From Juglans regia (taxonomy: Eukaryota > Streptophyta > Magnoliopsida > Fagales > Juglandaceae): a DNA stretch of 64,000 nucleotides. Below are positions 50,101 through 62,436 of the stretch, in pieces. The position numbers and the translations under genes were made by a program. The DNA lies in contig NC_049912.1 of assembly GCF_001411555.2 (NCBI RefSeq), forward strand, positions 4,480,317-4,544,316. The letters are read 5' to 3'. The notes under the pieces are model-generated. The model had not been told where the DNA came from, made no database searches, and saw only the letters and a program-made list of their open reading frames with translations. Within the stretch, counting starts at the first letter, position 1. Each line of letters starts with the position of its first letter.

Positions 50101-51567
50101 AATTAAAAATATATAATTTTACTCTTTTACCCTCGTATCATGAAAATATTTCAGAAAATATGAGGACAAAAGAGTAAAATCACATGCTTTTAAGAGGTGT
50201 GTAGAAATGTGGAGCTTATGTCTATAATTTTTCTACATGCATGCACCATATATGCTTGAAAACAATACAATTGTAAGCTTTTTAAATCTTACAGAAATTG
50301 CTAATAATCTGATCAATAGGCCCAAGATGCAGAGAATCAGAGAGACAAATACATAGATGAACAATGGATTTCCAAAGAACAGGAAATATCATTAAAGAGC
50401 CAACTTGCAGAGTTACAGAAAGAAAGGGATGAATTGCAGATGGAGCGTGATCATGCACTGAAAGAAGCTGAAGGGCTAAAGAGAAAAGAAGAGGACTCAA
50501 ATGGATACATGCTCGAGCTGCCTGAATTTTCCCTTTCTAAAATTGCAGAAGTTACTCAAGGATTTCATGAATCCCAGAAAATTGGACAAGGAGGATATGG
50601 CAACATTTATATAGGTCGCCTACAAACTGAGGTAGCTATAAAGATGTTACATTCTCATGGCTCCCAAGGCTCTCAAGAGTTCCAAATGGAGGTTTGTATA
50701 TGCATTAATTGAAAAACACTAGAGTTTTTTAGATCAGAAAAATATTTTACTTAAATAAGTTAGCATGTTTGGAGACATTTTCAATGAAAAATTATTTTGA
50801 TCTCAAAAATTTTGGTTGAATAATTTGATCTTAAATTTATTGGTTGTATATATATATATCAGGTTAATGTATTGGGTCAGTTGAGGCATCCCAATCTTGT
50901 GAAACTCATCGGATCTTGCCCTGAAGCTTTTGCACTCATCTATGAATATCTTCCTAATGGAAGCCTTGAAGATTGACTCAAATGCAAGGACAACAGTCCT
51001 CCATTGTCATGGGAAACTCGACTACAGATCGCCATAGAGTTATGCTCTGTCCTCGTGTATCTTCATTCCAGTACTCGACCTCGCACCATAGTGCATGGAG
51101 ATTTGAAGCCAGCCAATATTCTCCTTGATTCAAGCTATGTATGTAAACTTAGTGACTTTGGAATTTGCCGCGTGTTAAGCCGCAATCAAAGTTCAAGTGA
51201 CAGTGTCACACTGAGTCATAACACTGTTCCAAAGGGAACTTTGCCTTACTTAGATCCTGAATTTCTTCAAAGCGGAGTTCTTACTGTGAAGTCTGATGTT
51301 TACTCCTTTGGAATCATTTTACTGCAATTGTTGACAGGGAAATCACCACCCTACTCTATAGTAGATGAAGTCAACTCTGCCTTACTTGCAGGCAATTTTG
51401 AATCCCTTTTGGATCCTTCGGCTGGACGTTGGCCATTGGAGGTTGCTCAATCTTTGGCTGAATTGGCACTGATGTGTTCTGACAATAACAGAAAAAGGAG
51501 ACCAGATCTTGGGACAGGTGTCTTGGAGCTACTCGAATCATTAAGGGATCCAAGAGGAGGTACTTGA
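47183..51567 (+). pseudogene. USP-coiled coil-kinase copy B with nonsense codon
   Basis: Eight exons correspond one to one with copy A: 47183-47336, 47488-47594, 47721-47842, 48402-48503, 49183-49651, 49823-49927, 50320-50691 and 50863-51567. Splice sites and phases are kept. In exon 8 an in-frame TGA at 50974-50976 replaces the arginine CGA of copy A, ending the protein at 514 residues. That is after the glycine loop, VAIK lysine and C-helix but before the catalytic loop, so no active kinase can form. The frame after the stop is still open to 51567 with HGDLKPANILL and DFG intact, so the lesion may be young, or read-through cannot be excluded. As in copy A, no U-box follows. Confidence 0.85.
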
Positions 51568-52211
51568 AAGGATTATCAGCCAAGATGGAGCTTGGCTATA
51601 AATTGTTTAATGTTGTGTGATTTGATTAATTGTCAAGTATTTTTGCAGGGATATGGATGTTTGAGTGGTATTGTAGGTGAGAGTCTATTCTAAAACTCCA
51701 TTGAACTATGAGTTGTTTCAATAAATCTTTTTGGATAATATTTATAGAGAAATGATTTGTACAAGCTCCAAATAGATATGCTCCGACATGTATCTTTGTA
51801 AAAAAAGTGGACCACTCCTTAAAACATTGTTATCAAGTGTTATCAACGGAGGTGGAGCTAGCTAGTTGGCTGTGAAACAAAAAAATTGTTTGCTGATAAG
51901 TGATTGTCAAATGTCAGGTGTCTTTTGCAGTAATATAGAGTACTTAATTATGACTTGTTTAACAGCTTTTTTTTATTTTACAATAAATCAATCAAGCATT
52001 TTCAAACAAGATTTATAGAGAATTTTTCAAAAACCTGCAAAAAGCTAATTAAGATCTCTAAATACTTGTACCTTTATGGTTTTGTCTTTGGTTTACATGA
52101 TAATTATGACCTTGCATTTTTAATCACAGTCCATTTTCCTTTTTTCCTTCATCGGTGCTGGTGTGAGTTTATGGGCCGATGGGGATAGTTTCTCTTTTGT
52201 TGGGTTGGTTC
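51568..52211. other. 3' flank of kinase copy B
   Basis: Homologous to 11346-12010. AT-rich, with an AATAAA-like signal near 51720. No gene is seen. Confidence 0.4.
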
Positions 52212-53390
52212 AGGTCTTTGGAATTGGAGAAGGGTGTGTTGGGTCCTTTGTCAAATTATTAATTAATGTTCTCCTATTGACCATAACACAAGATCTTCCT
52301 TAATGGCTGAATTTAGCTTCGGCGCCATCCCTATAGGCTCGATGCTAATCTTCTTTCGAGTTCACTTAAGAAGTAACTCAATTTGTATAGTTCATCCCAT
52401 CTTCGCAGAGCCTATTAGAGAGAAAAATAATCGACTTCAACTTGTCATTTGCGTTCGTTCTCTGCTTCAACACCCTCCAAACTTTGTAGTTCCTGTAGTA
52501 GATTCTTTTTTTGTAAGATTACAATACCAAATACCTGTTCATCCCACTTCTTTAAATCCATTTTCAAAGCCTTCAATTTTCCAGCCAATACTTTGCTCAG
52601 AGTACCCTCTAGTTGATAAGAATTCTACCATTGTCTCACCAATTCTACAAACCCCTCCGTTTTTAGCCACATATTCTCGAATTTGAATGGTCTTCTACCT
52701 CCTGGAATTCCTCCACAATCTAGCATTATGAGAAAGTGATCAGAGCAAACACAAGGAAATATTTTCTGACAAGAATTTGGAAATTGCATTTCCCATGAAG
52801 GAGATATAAGGAATCTATCCAGCCTTGACCAAACTTGATTATTAGACCAAGTATACTCTCCACCCATGAGAGGTAAGTCCATAAGGTCTAACTCAAATAT
52901 TAGATTTGAGAATTCCACCACTGCATGGTTTTGTCTCCCCTGCCCCGACCTTTCACTAGGAAATCTTGTCATATTAAAATCTCCACCAATACACCTAGGG
53001 ACCTCCCACCAAGTACATAAGCTTGCCAATTCATCCCAAAGCAATCGTCGCTCGCAATCTAAGTTAGGGCCATAAACCCCCGTAAAAGCCCAAGCAAAAC
53101 CATCTATATAGAATTTTTAAAGGAACACCCCATCGAGTATTCTCCCACAAATTCATTTATGTTCTCCACTACTCTCTTGTCCCACATCGCCAAAATACAC
53201 CCCGGAACCCCCTGTGAAGGTAAGTAAGACCATCCTACATACTGACAGCTCCAAATACTTAGTATAGTTATTCTTGTGATAAACTCCAGCTTTGTTTCCT
53301 GCAAACATATAATGTCTACTTTCCATTGTCTCAACGAAGATCTAATTTTAAGGCATTTGTTGATCTCATTCAACCCTCTTACATTCCTGT
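52212..53390 (-). pseudogene. L1-type LINE ORF2 endonuclease fragment (unit B)
   Basis: The minus strand, from 53390, starts in NVRGLNEINK and reads through endonuclease motifs: DIICLQETKLE (catalytic Glu), GGDFNMTRF, TWSNNQVWSRLDRFLISPSW and CSDHFLIMLDCGG. A frameshift separates the frames 53373-53104 and 53044-52625. No reverse transcriptase follows toward 52212. The 5' side is cut by the LTR-like sequence starting at 53391. The plus-strand frames 52303-52686 and 52866-53075 are shadows. Confidence 0.8.
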
Positions 53391-54466
53391 GACACCTCCT
53401 ACTTGTAGTCTAAAAGTGTCATGTGTTTTTCATAAAATAAACCCGGCAAGATATCTTATAGTTAATAACTAAAATTAGAATTTATTTTGTAGAAAAAAAG
53501 GTCGAATAAAATGTCTTCCAAAAATATTAAATGAATAAACTGAATAAAATTTATGTCATAAAAGCACTTTTATTCTAGAAGGTCTGAAAATAAATCAATT
53601 GCTCCTTCTAATCCTGGCCTTCCTGCTCATGTTCATCATCCTCATCTGGGTGGTTAAAAATATGAAAACAAACTAAAATGAGTCGAAGACTCAGCCAGAA
53701 ATCCATCACAACGTAAACATAATAAACATAAGGTTTTCATAAAATTTTTCATGCTGAGAGTTTAAAATTCATGACTGTTCATACTGATATTTATGCTATG
53801 CATGAATGATCTATCTGAATTAACTGACTGATCTGACTGGCCAACACACTTAACCCTGTGTGCGAGGTTGTGCATCGGCCCCACGTCCTGCGGTTGAGAG
53901 GGGAGCTGCTGATAGTATTCTGGCATACTATGGTGGACCACGCTTAAGTCCGTGGCTTGCACAGCCACCCTGATATGAACTGCATTGGTACCATGCATCT
54001 AAATGACCATCTGATTAACTGATCTTATCTTATCTTGCATTTGAACTTAAGATAGCTTACGTGTCTTATGCACATGAGATGCATGACATAATACATACAT
54101 AATTATAATTTATGAATTTGAACATTATACGGAATGAAATGATCGTATGCTATGTTGGACGACATGTTTACATATGACATGAGTGGTACATAAAAAATGG
54201 CTATCAAAGAATTGGCGCTAATAATAATTTATATAAGCTGAACTGTGATAATTCTAATTTATGATCAAATTACTTACCTCGCTACGCTTCTTCTTGAATC
54301 TCACTTTGTAGCTCGTTACCTATACGCAATATTAACTATCAATAAATCTGTTTAGGAACAATACGTACTAATATTCTACTTAATTAAATTCATAATCTAA
54401 AAGATAGTCAAATAAATATCTTGTTTAACACCATAATCAATAAATCCTGATATTTAAATTACTTAA
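53391..54466. mobile_element. LTR-like fragment inserted in the LINE (unit B)
   Basis: Begins TGTGACACCTCC exactly where LINE homology stops, as expected of an LTR 5' end. It resembles Ty3-type LTRs in composition and in a conserved-looking CTTACCTCGCTACGC segment. I find no GGTGTCACA-type end before the Mutator-like element at 54476, so it is partial, or the Mutator-like element inserted into it. Unit A lacks it through a deletion. Confidence 0.45.
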
Positions 54467-54475
54467 ATACTAATA

Positions 54476-55114
54476 GAGAGCTGCTACAGACACAAAAGAA
54501 TCCCACAAAAGAATCTTATACATTGATGTGGCACACTCACAGCGTGACACGTCTCCCCACTTTTTTTTTTCGGTTCCTTTTTTCTCCCTTCCCGTCCATC
54601 TCCCCTCCCCTCCTCCCTCTATCTTCGACCGTCTCCGCTTCCTGTCGCCGCTATAGTGGTCGGAGACAACTTCAGGGCCGGCAAAAGCCGCCGGCGGTCC
54701 ATGCAACACCGTTCTATTCATGGTAGCGCCTCTCCTGTGCGAGTCCCATCCCCTCCTCCCCCTTTCCCTCTTTGTCTCTGCCTGTCTCCACCCTTCCCGT
54801 CGCCGCCATGGTGGTCGAGGACCACCTTAGGGCCGGCAGAATCTACTGACGGTCCAAGCGGCATAGTTCGGCGGGGGGATGGGAGCTCCTGTGCACGACA
54901 GCTCATGAGGTGGACTCTTCCAGCCTTGGGGTGGTCCCCGACCACCATGGTAGCGACGGGCAGAGACAGAGAGGGAAAGGGGGAGCAGGGGAGGGGACTT
55001 GCATGGAAGGAGGATAAAAAGTAAGAAAAAAAGAAACGTGGCACACTCACACAGTGTGCCACATGAGTGTGTGAGATCCCTTTGTAGGATCCCTTTGTGT
55101 CTGTAGTGTTTTCC
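54476..55114. mobile_element. Mutator-like TIR element with 9-bp target duplication
   Basis: A 639-bp element flanked by the perfect 9-bp duplication ATACTAATA (54467-54475 and 55115-55123), the size typical of Mutator elements. The termini are inverted: GAGAGCTGCTACAGACAC at the left and the inverse of GGAAAACACTACAGACAC at the right. The inverted homology extends inward through GATGTGGCACACTCAC, and the GC-rich middle contains further inverted segments (GTGGTCG / CGACCAC). No transposase. The frames seen in it on both strands are compositional. Confidence 0.8.
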
Positions 55115-55618
55115 ATACTAATAACATATTATTATCCAGTAGAATACTTGGGCTATTTTAAATAAGTCATAAAAAATCCCAATTCTTAAAATAGGTTTCA
55201 TTTCTTCACATAATTATTCAATCTTATAAGAAATCTAGTAAATATCATTTAAATATTCTTAACATATTTGTTAATTTTTCTATTTAAAATATAACATAAT
55301 AATTTTATTAAAAATTCGACTAAATAGACAAAAGAAATATTAACTAAAATATTAGGCTCAATAGTATACTTTAAAATATATTTCAAATTCTTTAAACACT
55401 TTCTTATAAAAATGAGCTTATGACTAATATATTTATTTAATAAAATTAAACTCAACTTCAAATAAAATGACACAATAATATTCATAATTAACATATACTT
55501 AAACGTAAGGTTATAGATGTAATTATACTTGAAACACTCCTTCAAGATACTATGGGAAGGGATTAAAAAGGGCATAAAAGTAATCTCCATTAACACCTGT
55601 ACTTAGTAAATTAAAACC
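55115..55618. other. AT-rich sequence shared with unit A
   Basis: Counterpart of 12927-13410. The minus-strand frame 55249-55596 is long only because the sequence is AT-rich. The paralogous frame in unit A is shorter and I see no domain. Confidence 0.4.
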
Positions 55619-55621
55619 TAA

Positions 55622-58163
55622 GGGTATTGATAGTGGTTTATGCATCTTCATATGCAAAATCATATCTTTTGAAGATTGATTTTGCATATGAAAAACTTAT
55701 CCACATTGGATTATGCATATTTAAATCAAATAATAATAAAATATTCATTATTTTATATATTATTTTTCCTATAAATCTGGATGGTTTATTTTATGCATCT
55801 AGATGGTCTATTGTTAATCTGAATGGTCCAATAAATTCAAGTCAAATTACACTACCCGAAGGCAAAAAAATTCAATAGACGTTCCAACTCAAATAAATTC
55901 AACTCCAAGTCCAATAAATTTCATACAAATTCACAACTTAATATAATGTAATTCCATACAAATTCAACTGTCCAAATAAATTACATACAAATTCAACTGC
56001 CCCCAAAATAAATTCCATACACATTCAACTTCCAACCAAAAGAAATTCCAAACAGATTTATCCTTAAACCTCATGTATCAAAATCAACTTAATAGAAAAT
56101 CCACAAAGTTGATTTTAATGCAACTTGAACTACATAAAGTTGGACTTGGCAGCTCCATATGTCAACCACCAGCTCCACAACAGCAGTTCCACAGTAGCCC
56201 AGCTCCACAGCAGCTCCACAAAAAAATGATGTAATTTGGTTCAACCAGCAGTACAAAAATTATCCAAAATATATCACCACAATCAAAACAATTACAAAAT
56301 TACCATCATACAAACATACAACTATGTACAAGATACCTAAAACACATTTTTCATGTCTTTCCCTAAAAGTATTGAGTTTGGAGTAATACCTAAACTTGTC
56401 CCATTTTTTTTCCTTTTTAAGAGGTCCATGTGTGTTTGCCATTTCAGTTGGTGCCTCAATAAATTCCAACAATGATTTATGCTAAAGTTATGTTTTCAGT
56501 TCTCTTTGTATAAGATTTTTGCCTTATCAATTTACAAAATAGTGGAACAAGATACAACTAAAAACATTGCAAATATGTAATAATTAGAACCACAAAACAT
56601 AGCATAGAGCATTATACCTTGTCTTGCTCGGTCACACCGCTTGGATGCATTCCTTCAACTTGGGCTAAGCTACCACATAATTTATTGACGCATTTTTGAA
56701 TGATTGACCACCGATTGGTCAAAGAGGGTATAGACCGTTCTTGACAATTAGGTTTTTTAAATGTGTGGTAGTAGTCATAAATTCTACTCCATGTTTGTGT
56801 AGATGATTGGTCAGTCCCCCGTATGGAGTTTATACTAATATTAAGCCAAGCTGAAACGAGGAGAGTATCTTCCTCTACAGTAAATGACACACCCCGCTGG
56901 GATTTTTGTTTCCTTTTTTCCCATTGGGGTTGTGTCGCTTGGACATCAACACTTGCACTGCCCATAGGGGGTTGTTAATATCACATTCACCACTTTCCAA
57001 TAGTGTGGTGAAGAAGGGACCCTCATCAATTAAACAGTTCATTTTGCAACAAAATATTGAAGGATAAAATGTTACTAAAACTGTCTCAATAGAAAAAGTA
57101 TGTATGCAACATGGAAAAAATAAAATACATGAAAAAACATAGTATGTATGCAGTGCACGAGGGAAAAACATTAATATGCCTTCGTTTTATTTGTGTGAAT
57201 CTGTCTAAAGGCATACAAAAACATGGTTGCATACCTGCTGACTTAAGGGTGACACTGGAGTAACAACCCGCAAAGATAAAAGGGCACATGATAGACACAT
57301 TATAAGAACATGCAACCAAGCATTTTTCAAATCTTATTGCTCAGTTAAATACAAAGTAGTTTTCTTTATTTTGGCAATAAAAGGGCAAAGAACATAAGCA
57401 AATCATACCAATCAGTGTAGGTAATTAGCATACATTCTCATTTGCAAACCACAAGAAGCAAATCCCAAATTTTTAGAGACAGCATATACAACCCATGAGT
57501 TTTTTTCAGGAGAAATAAGAAGCATGTACAGAGGCATGTACAATCTAAAAAACCCAAGAACCAAACTCCACTGCTCTATGTATCCCTATTCTCGGTTCAA
57601 TATCAAGGAAAATCACACAAAAAACCCTAAAACAACTCTAATTAGGGAAAATCACACATTCCATATGAGGGGAAATCACACAATAATTTGTGAAATAAAA
57701 ACAAGTAGCTTGCACGAAATCACCTTCTCTAGGGTTTCCAAACAACCGCACGAAATTGAGTACTTGGCGAGAGAAGAGGCCGTCGTTGATGAAGGAACAG
57801 CCCCGTGGTGCACTTGAGCTTTGCTTTGGGCAATGGTGTAGTAGAGCAGAGAGAAGGCTGAAATATTGTTGAGGCAAATGTTGGTGTCAAAGAGAAAAGA
57901 GCAAGAGAGAACATAGTCGTTTGAAGAGAAGGAGGAAGACTTTCGAGGAAATATGCGTGAGAGAGAGGAGTCGTTTGGATAGGGAGAGAAAAAATATTAA
58001 AAATAATGTTTGAAGATTAAACAATGCTTCTTCAAATTTGAAGAAGTACTGTTTATAGCTATGGATAAAAATGAAGGTAGATAAACCAATGTGGATGATT
58101 TTAAAGACATATTCTTCAAATTTAAAGATGGAGATGAAGATGCAAAAGCCACTACCAGTGCTC
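55622..58163 (-). mobile_element. PIF/Harbinger-type transposon with Myb/SANT ORF
   Basis: A 2542-bp element flanked by TAA (55619-55621 and 58164-58166), the 3-bp duplication typical of Harbinger. Terminal inverted repeats are GGGTATTGATAGTGG at the left and GAGCACTGGTAGTGG (inverse) at the right, both continuing to TGCATCTTCAT. It carries a Myb/SANT-like ORF on the minus strand but no recognisable DDE transposase, so it is a deletion derivative. It is absent from unit A, which also lacks some flanking bases. Confidence 0.85.
56612..57060 (-). pseudogene. Harbinger ORF1-like Myb/SANT protein, frameshifted
   Basis: The frame 56965-56612 encodes QRGVSFTVEEDTLLVSAWLN followed by DQSSTQTWSRIYDYYH and SLTNRWSIIQKCVNKLCG. 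This is the trihelix-like Myb/SANT domain of plant Harbinger ORF1 proteins (often annotated as NAM-associated or GST T3-like), which bind transposon ends and help the transposase. An upstream segment in another frame (about 57045-56960, FFTTLLESGECDINN) is the usual N-terminal lead, so a frameshift near 56970 breaks the protein. The C-terminal NAM-associated part is not found. Confidence 0.7.
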
Positions 58164-58166
58164 TAA

Positions 58167-59091
58167 AAGCAACTAATATATTCCGTCGAGAAATAGAGGG
58201 CAACAGGGAGGCGTGCGAGGTAGGGGACTCATCGAGAGGAGGAGGAGCACGTGGTTGAGCTGGGTGATAAGACGGTAGCTTTAGGTGGCTGGGAGTGAAG
58301 GCGACACAGCTGGAGGCTCCTCTGTGGTGATTCAACACCGAGAGAGGGAGAGAGAGTTCTGTCACGCCGAAAAGCAACCAAGAGAGAGAGGAGGGGCGAC
58401 GGTCATAGGCTTACTAGGAAGACGTGGGTTTGACAGGAACAACTAGTTGGCAGTTTCTGTGATGCCTAAGTTGTCCTCGGCGTAGGGTAGTGGCGGAACA
58501 ACCAAGGTTGGCTGCGTCAAGATGCTCGTCTATGGGTGCAAAAGGCCGCAGCATGGTGCACGTGTGACAGTGCTTGGAGGTCTTCACGGTCATGCATGTT
58601 TGGGCAGTGGAGTTGCCGCACTGGTTCCGTCGTTGAGTCACGGCCCTTTATGGTTGTTGCTGACGGTGCTCTGTTTGATGGGTGCAACTAGTGGTCTCTG
58701 CGTTCGTGAATGTTTTAGGCTCATGGTGGTCGACTTTCAGATCTACTAGTGGCGGAGGTTTACGTGCATGGCAGGGTGTCAAAGTTCTTTGGCTACAGTT
58801 CAGATCATGGGTGGCTCACTGGGGTGGTGGTCAGCTTTTTCCATATGGGTGTGCTCTGTGTTTTGCTTGTTCCATGAGACGGTGGTTTGTTGTGAAGCAA
58901 GGCTAATATGTGCATAGGGAAGGTCTTTTGTTTGTGTTGTATATAATACAGACACTTCATGAGATTTTATAGAGGGAGAATGGAGGATTGATGATAGGAT
59001 TTCTAAGTTTGTTTTCCATTAGGATGATCAATTAGGAGATACGATCCTTTAGGAGATAAGGATGAAGGGTGGAGATAGGAAGAAACAAGGC
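58167..59091. other. Unit B-only sequence, no gene recognised
   Basis: GC-richer than the surroundings. It includes the empty site of the LARD-like element (58271-58277) and sequence that unit A lost next to that element. Frames at 58522-58906 (+) and 58414-58641 (-) overlap each other and have no domain I recognise. Repeat-derived sequence is likely. Confidence 0.35.
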
Positions 59092-59094
59092 TTA

Positions 59095-61513
59095 GAGCAT
59101 TCCCATTGGATTTTCTATATGGGATCTATCCTATAATTTGGGGATAAGTTTAGTGATTTGGAGAAAAACCCCTCTCCATTGGATTCCCCATTTTGCGGTT
59201 TAAGTTTACGGGATCTACAATCATTCCCCATATATGGCATGACCCCTCCCTCCAAACACCAACGATCGCAACCCCTCTCTATCGGCAAATTATGTAAGTT
59301 TTGATTTCAGTTTCTTCAAAATTTTGTGACTTTGATTTCGCAACACCATATTTCGCAGCCCCTCTCCCTCATTTTCGAAAAAAATTTCTCACTTCATACC
59401 TCTCTCCTTCTCTGTTTCTCTCTTCCCATTTTTCTTCCTCCTGAGGCCATGATCAAGGTAAGTATGCGATGCAGAGCCTACAATTTGGTGCTTTGCGTCG
59501 GCGATCTCTTCACTGTTTGACTGTCGAGAATGTTTCTTTGCTTTCAAATTGGTTCAATTTTTTTTTTTTTTTTGTCACTCTCGTTTAGTCATTCTCATTT
59601 TGGGCTTTGTTTGAGAAAATTGGTTCTCATTTTGACCTTGCGTTGCCATTGATTTGTCTGTATTTTGGTTGTCTGTGTTGAGTGTTTGGTTGTCGAGAAA
59701 GTGATGATGTTTCATAGATTTTTTTTAAATTACTCTGTATAGATGTTTTTTCTTTCACTTTCTATGAGATGTGACTTTCGGACTTATGTGGTTGTGAAAT
59801 TTGTTTTGTGTTGCAGTCGAAGCTGATATTTCCAATTTTGCTCTCATTTTTCTCATCGTTGTTTGGTTGCTGCGAAAATCCAGTTAGATTTATTGAATTA
59901 AAATTGTGTTTTATGTTGTGCTTGTGTGAGATCGTTTTGATTTTGCTCTCATTTTCCTTCATGTACTGTTTGCTTATTGTGAAAATCTCTAGTTGCAGAA
60001 AGAATAAGAAATTGAATAGCTGATGTATTTTTTTTCCCTTTTGCTTTATGATGATTTCCCTTTTCCCTCATGTATTGGTTTCTGATGCTTTATATCAAAC
60101 AATATATGCCTCTTGGTTTGCTTGAAACTTAAAATATGTACCTTTGGTCTGCTGTGTAAATTAGGAGAAAGAAAATGATATTTGGGTCTTGACATTGTAT
60201 GTGCTTTTGAATGTGTTAAAAGTGAGAATCCTTCATCATTAAATGAAATACTTAATTAAGCTCAGGTTTATGGAATTTGGGACCTATTGTTTTATTTTTG
60301 TTAGTTTTGGAATTATCTCTTTTTTAATGTGTGATTCAACTTGTGGTTTATCTTCTTTCAAATGTGCTATATGTAATTATTTGTGGTGTTTGATTTCATA
60401 GAAGGTGAACTATTGAAAGTAATTGAACGATGTTGGGTTGAATTGACAAGTAATAAATCGGAAATTTAAAAAGAAAAGATACATATTTATACTTAGGAAC
60501 TTTGTTGGATAAAAAATTACAAAATTAAAGATTTTTTTTATAGAGATTCGGGCTAAACTTGAATGATGAAAACTCACTTGAAGTTGTTCTCTTGTTATAA
60601 TCCATTTGGTTTGAAGTCTCATATTAGATATAAGTATTTCTTTTATTTCAGTTTATGTTTTGAGGAACCTCCTACGGAAGTTGTTTATTCATTAGCATAG
60701 TACCATCTTTTGAACACTATTTGCAATTTTTTTTTCTTCCTTGAGGTTTAATGTGCATACATTTTACTATAAATTGAAAAAAGGAAATGATGGTTAAATT
60801 TCATGGGTTCCTTAAACCAATTATGTAAATTTCATGATATTCTAAAAAATGTAATTTTAGGTTCCTTAAATCAATTATGTTTCATTGTTCTTTCTATGGG
60901 TAATTTGTTCTGTTTTGTTGGGTTTCTTTGCAGTATTTCGTATCTTTCGGTTCTTTAGATCAAATGAGACTTGAGTTTGTGAGAATGTAAATGCAAGCAG
61001 AATGCGTATTTATAGAGGAAAAAGTTACCGTTACATATATGACAAAAAATGTTATCGTTTGAGAGAAGATAAAAAAAGTTACTGTTGGAGAAAAAAAAAT
61101 ATTACTGTTGGAGGCAAGAGTTCACAATTTTACCGTTGGAGGTAGGAGTTCAAAATGTTACCGTTAGAAAATGCACATATTAAAAAAAAAAATTACTATT
61201 TTTATAATATGGATTTTTGTTTGAAAAATAATATTGTATTCGGTAGTCAAAATCGTATAAGTATTTAGTAGAATGTGATATTTGAAAAGAAGACAATCAG
61301 ACAAAATAGTTGGTAGTTAAGATTGTAAATGGCAGTGAGAGAAAAAAATAATAAAGAAAGAATAGAGAAATATTATTTAATATAATATAGATAGGGATGG
61401 GGAATGAGATATAGAAGGTTTTTGAAATATGAGTAAAATTTAGAAAAAATTTTAGGAAATGTATTTTTTAGTTAAATTATAGAGAATTTTATGGCGCATC
61501 CAATCTGATGCTC
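59095..61513. mobile_element. Harbinger-like element carrying a leader-exon-intron-like segment
   Basis: A 2419-bp element flanked by TTA (59092-59094 and 61514-61516). Termini: GAGCATTCCCATTGGAT at the left and the inverse of GAGCATCAGATTGGAT at the right. The interior has a pyrimidine-rich leader, CCATGATCAAG|GTAAGTATG at about 59446-59465, then T-rich intron-like DNA and a later TTGCAG (59993-59998) before a purine-rich segment. No transposase is found. The order resembles the 5' end of a transcribed gene, either the element's own or captured from a host. Unit A retains only 21638-22621 of it. Confidence 0.65.
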
Positions 61514-61519
61514 TTAAAG

Positions 61520-61630
61520 AAACAAAAGAACTCTAGTGGCTATTGAAAAATTTGAAGGGTCATATATATAAAATACCAATAACAATATGACAATAATCCT
61601 ATTAAAATTAACGAATGTAAAATCTGATAA

Positions 61631-61670
<40 letters not shown>

Positions 61671-62436
61671 TATTTATAGTTACATAAAACTTATCTTATG
61701 ACCTACTCTTGGATCGGGTTGTTACAACTCCATATCAATATTTTGGGCTTCATTTACCAACAATTCCAGCCTTCTCTTTACTCCTACTGCGACTTGCACT
61801 CCCATCCTTTCCATAATAATTAAGCGATCAGTCTAGCCTCTTCAACTCCCTGCTTCTTTTTGGCCCAGCTCCCTGTTGGTAATGGCCTGCCTCAGTGGCT
61901 ATTAACAACTCCCTAAATTGATCTGCATATCCTTCACACGAAATTCCCACACAACACTGCGATTCCTCCATCTTTTTCATTACCCAATCAGAAGGTAGAG
62001 GGGGCTAAATACTGATTGGGGAGGGATCCTCCCCTACATTGTCCTCAGCCACTAAGTCAGTAGCCTCAAACAGGATCAACGATCCTTCCCCTTCCGTTTC
62101 CCCTTTCTCCAACTCAGTCCCATCCTCCTCAACAACAATATCCTCGGTTACAAACCTCTCCTCTCCCTCCATCGGCATATTCTGAGTTAGCCGAGTGCTA
62201 CGGGAATCCATGACTAAGACACTCATTTCCCTCTAGGATTGAGTCACTCCTCCAAGTTCATCTTCGCCATCATCCCCTCTAAATTTTTCCTCCTCAATAT
62301 TCCCCTCAGCTTCAACCTACATCTGTGAAGCTTCCCCCTCCTGCGGAGAACAAATTTCTCCTTCTTCCACCTCAGGCGATGTCATCGGCTCCGATGTACC
62401 ACCAAGAGACTCGCCCAAGATCGGCGACTCTTTTTG
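61520..62436 (-). pseudogene. L1-type LINE ORF1 fragment (unit B)
   Basis: Paralogue of about 23336-24216. The minus-strand frame 62226-62005 (EGEERFVTEDIVVEEDGTEL, then EDPSPISI) and parts of 62577-62317 (VEEGEICSPQEGEASQM) match the ORF1 middle of unit A. The N-terminal half is replaced by an LTR fragment, apart from a short piece at 62995-63050. Confidence 0.65.
61630..61669. repeat. (AAT)n microsatellite
   Basis: A run of ATA/AAT triplets. The matching site in unit A (about 23438-23450) has only a few units. Confidence 0.9.

Noticed and set aside
54656..55116. Frames of 122 and 132 codons on opposite strands
   Set aside because: They lie in the GC-rich inverted-repeat interior of the Mutator-like element, overlap each other, and the paralogous segment in unit A is disrupted.
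55249..55596. 115-codon minus-strand frame with hydrophobic stretches
   Set aside because: AT-rich sequence gives many Ile, Leu, Asn and Lys codons. The unit A counterpart (13152-13388) is shorter and there is no conserved start or domain.
58414..58906. Possible genes in the GC-richer unit B-only block
   Set aside because: Frames on both strands overlap, have no recognisable domain and no splice structure that I could build.
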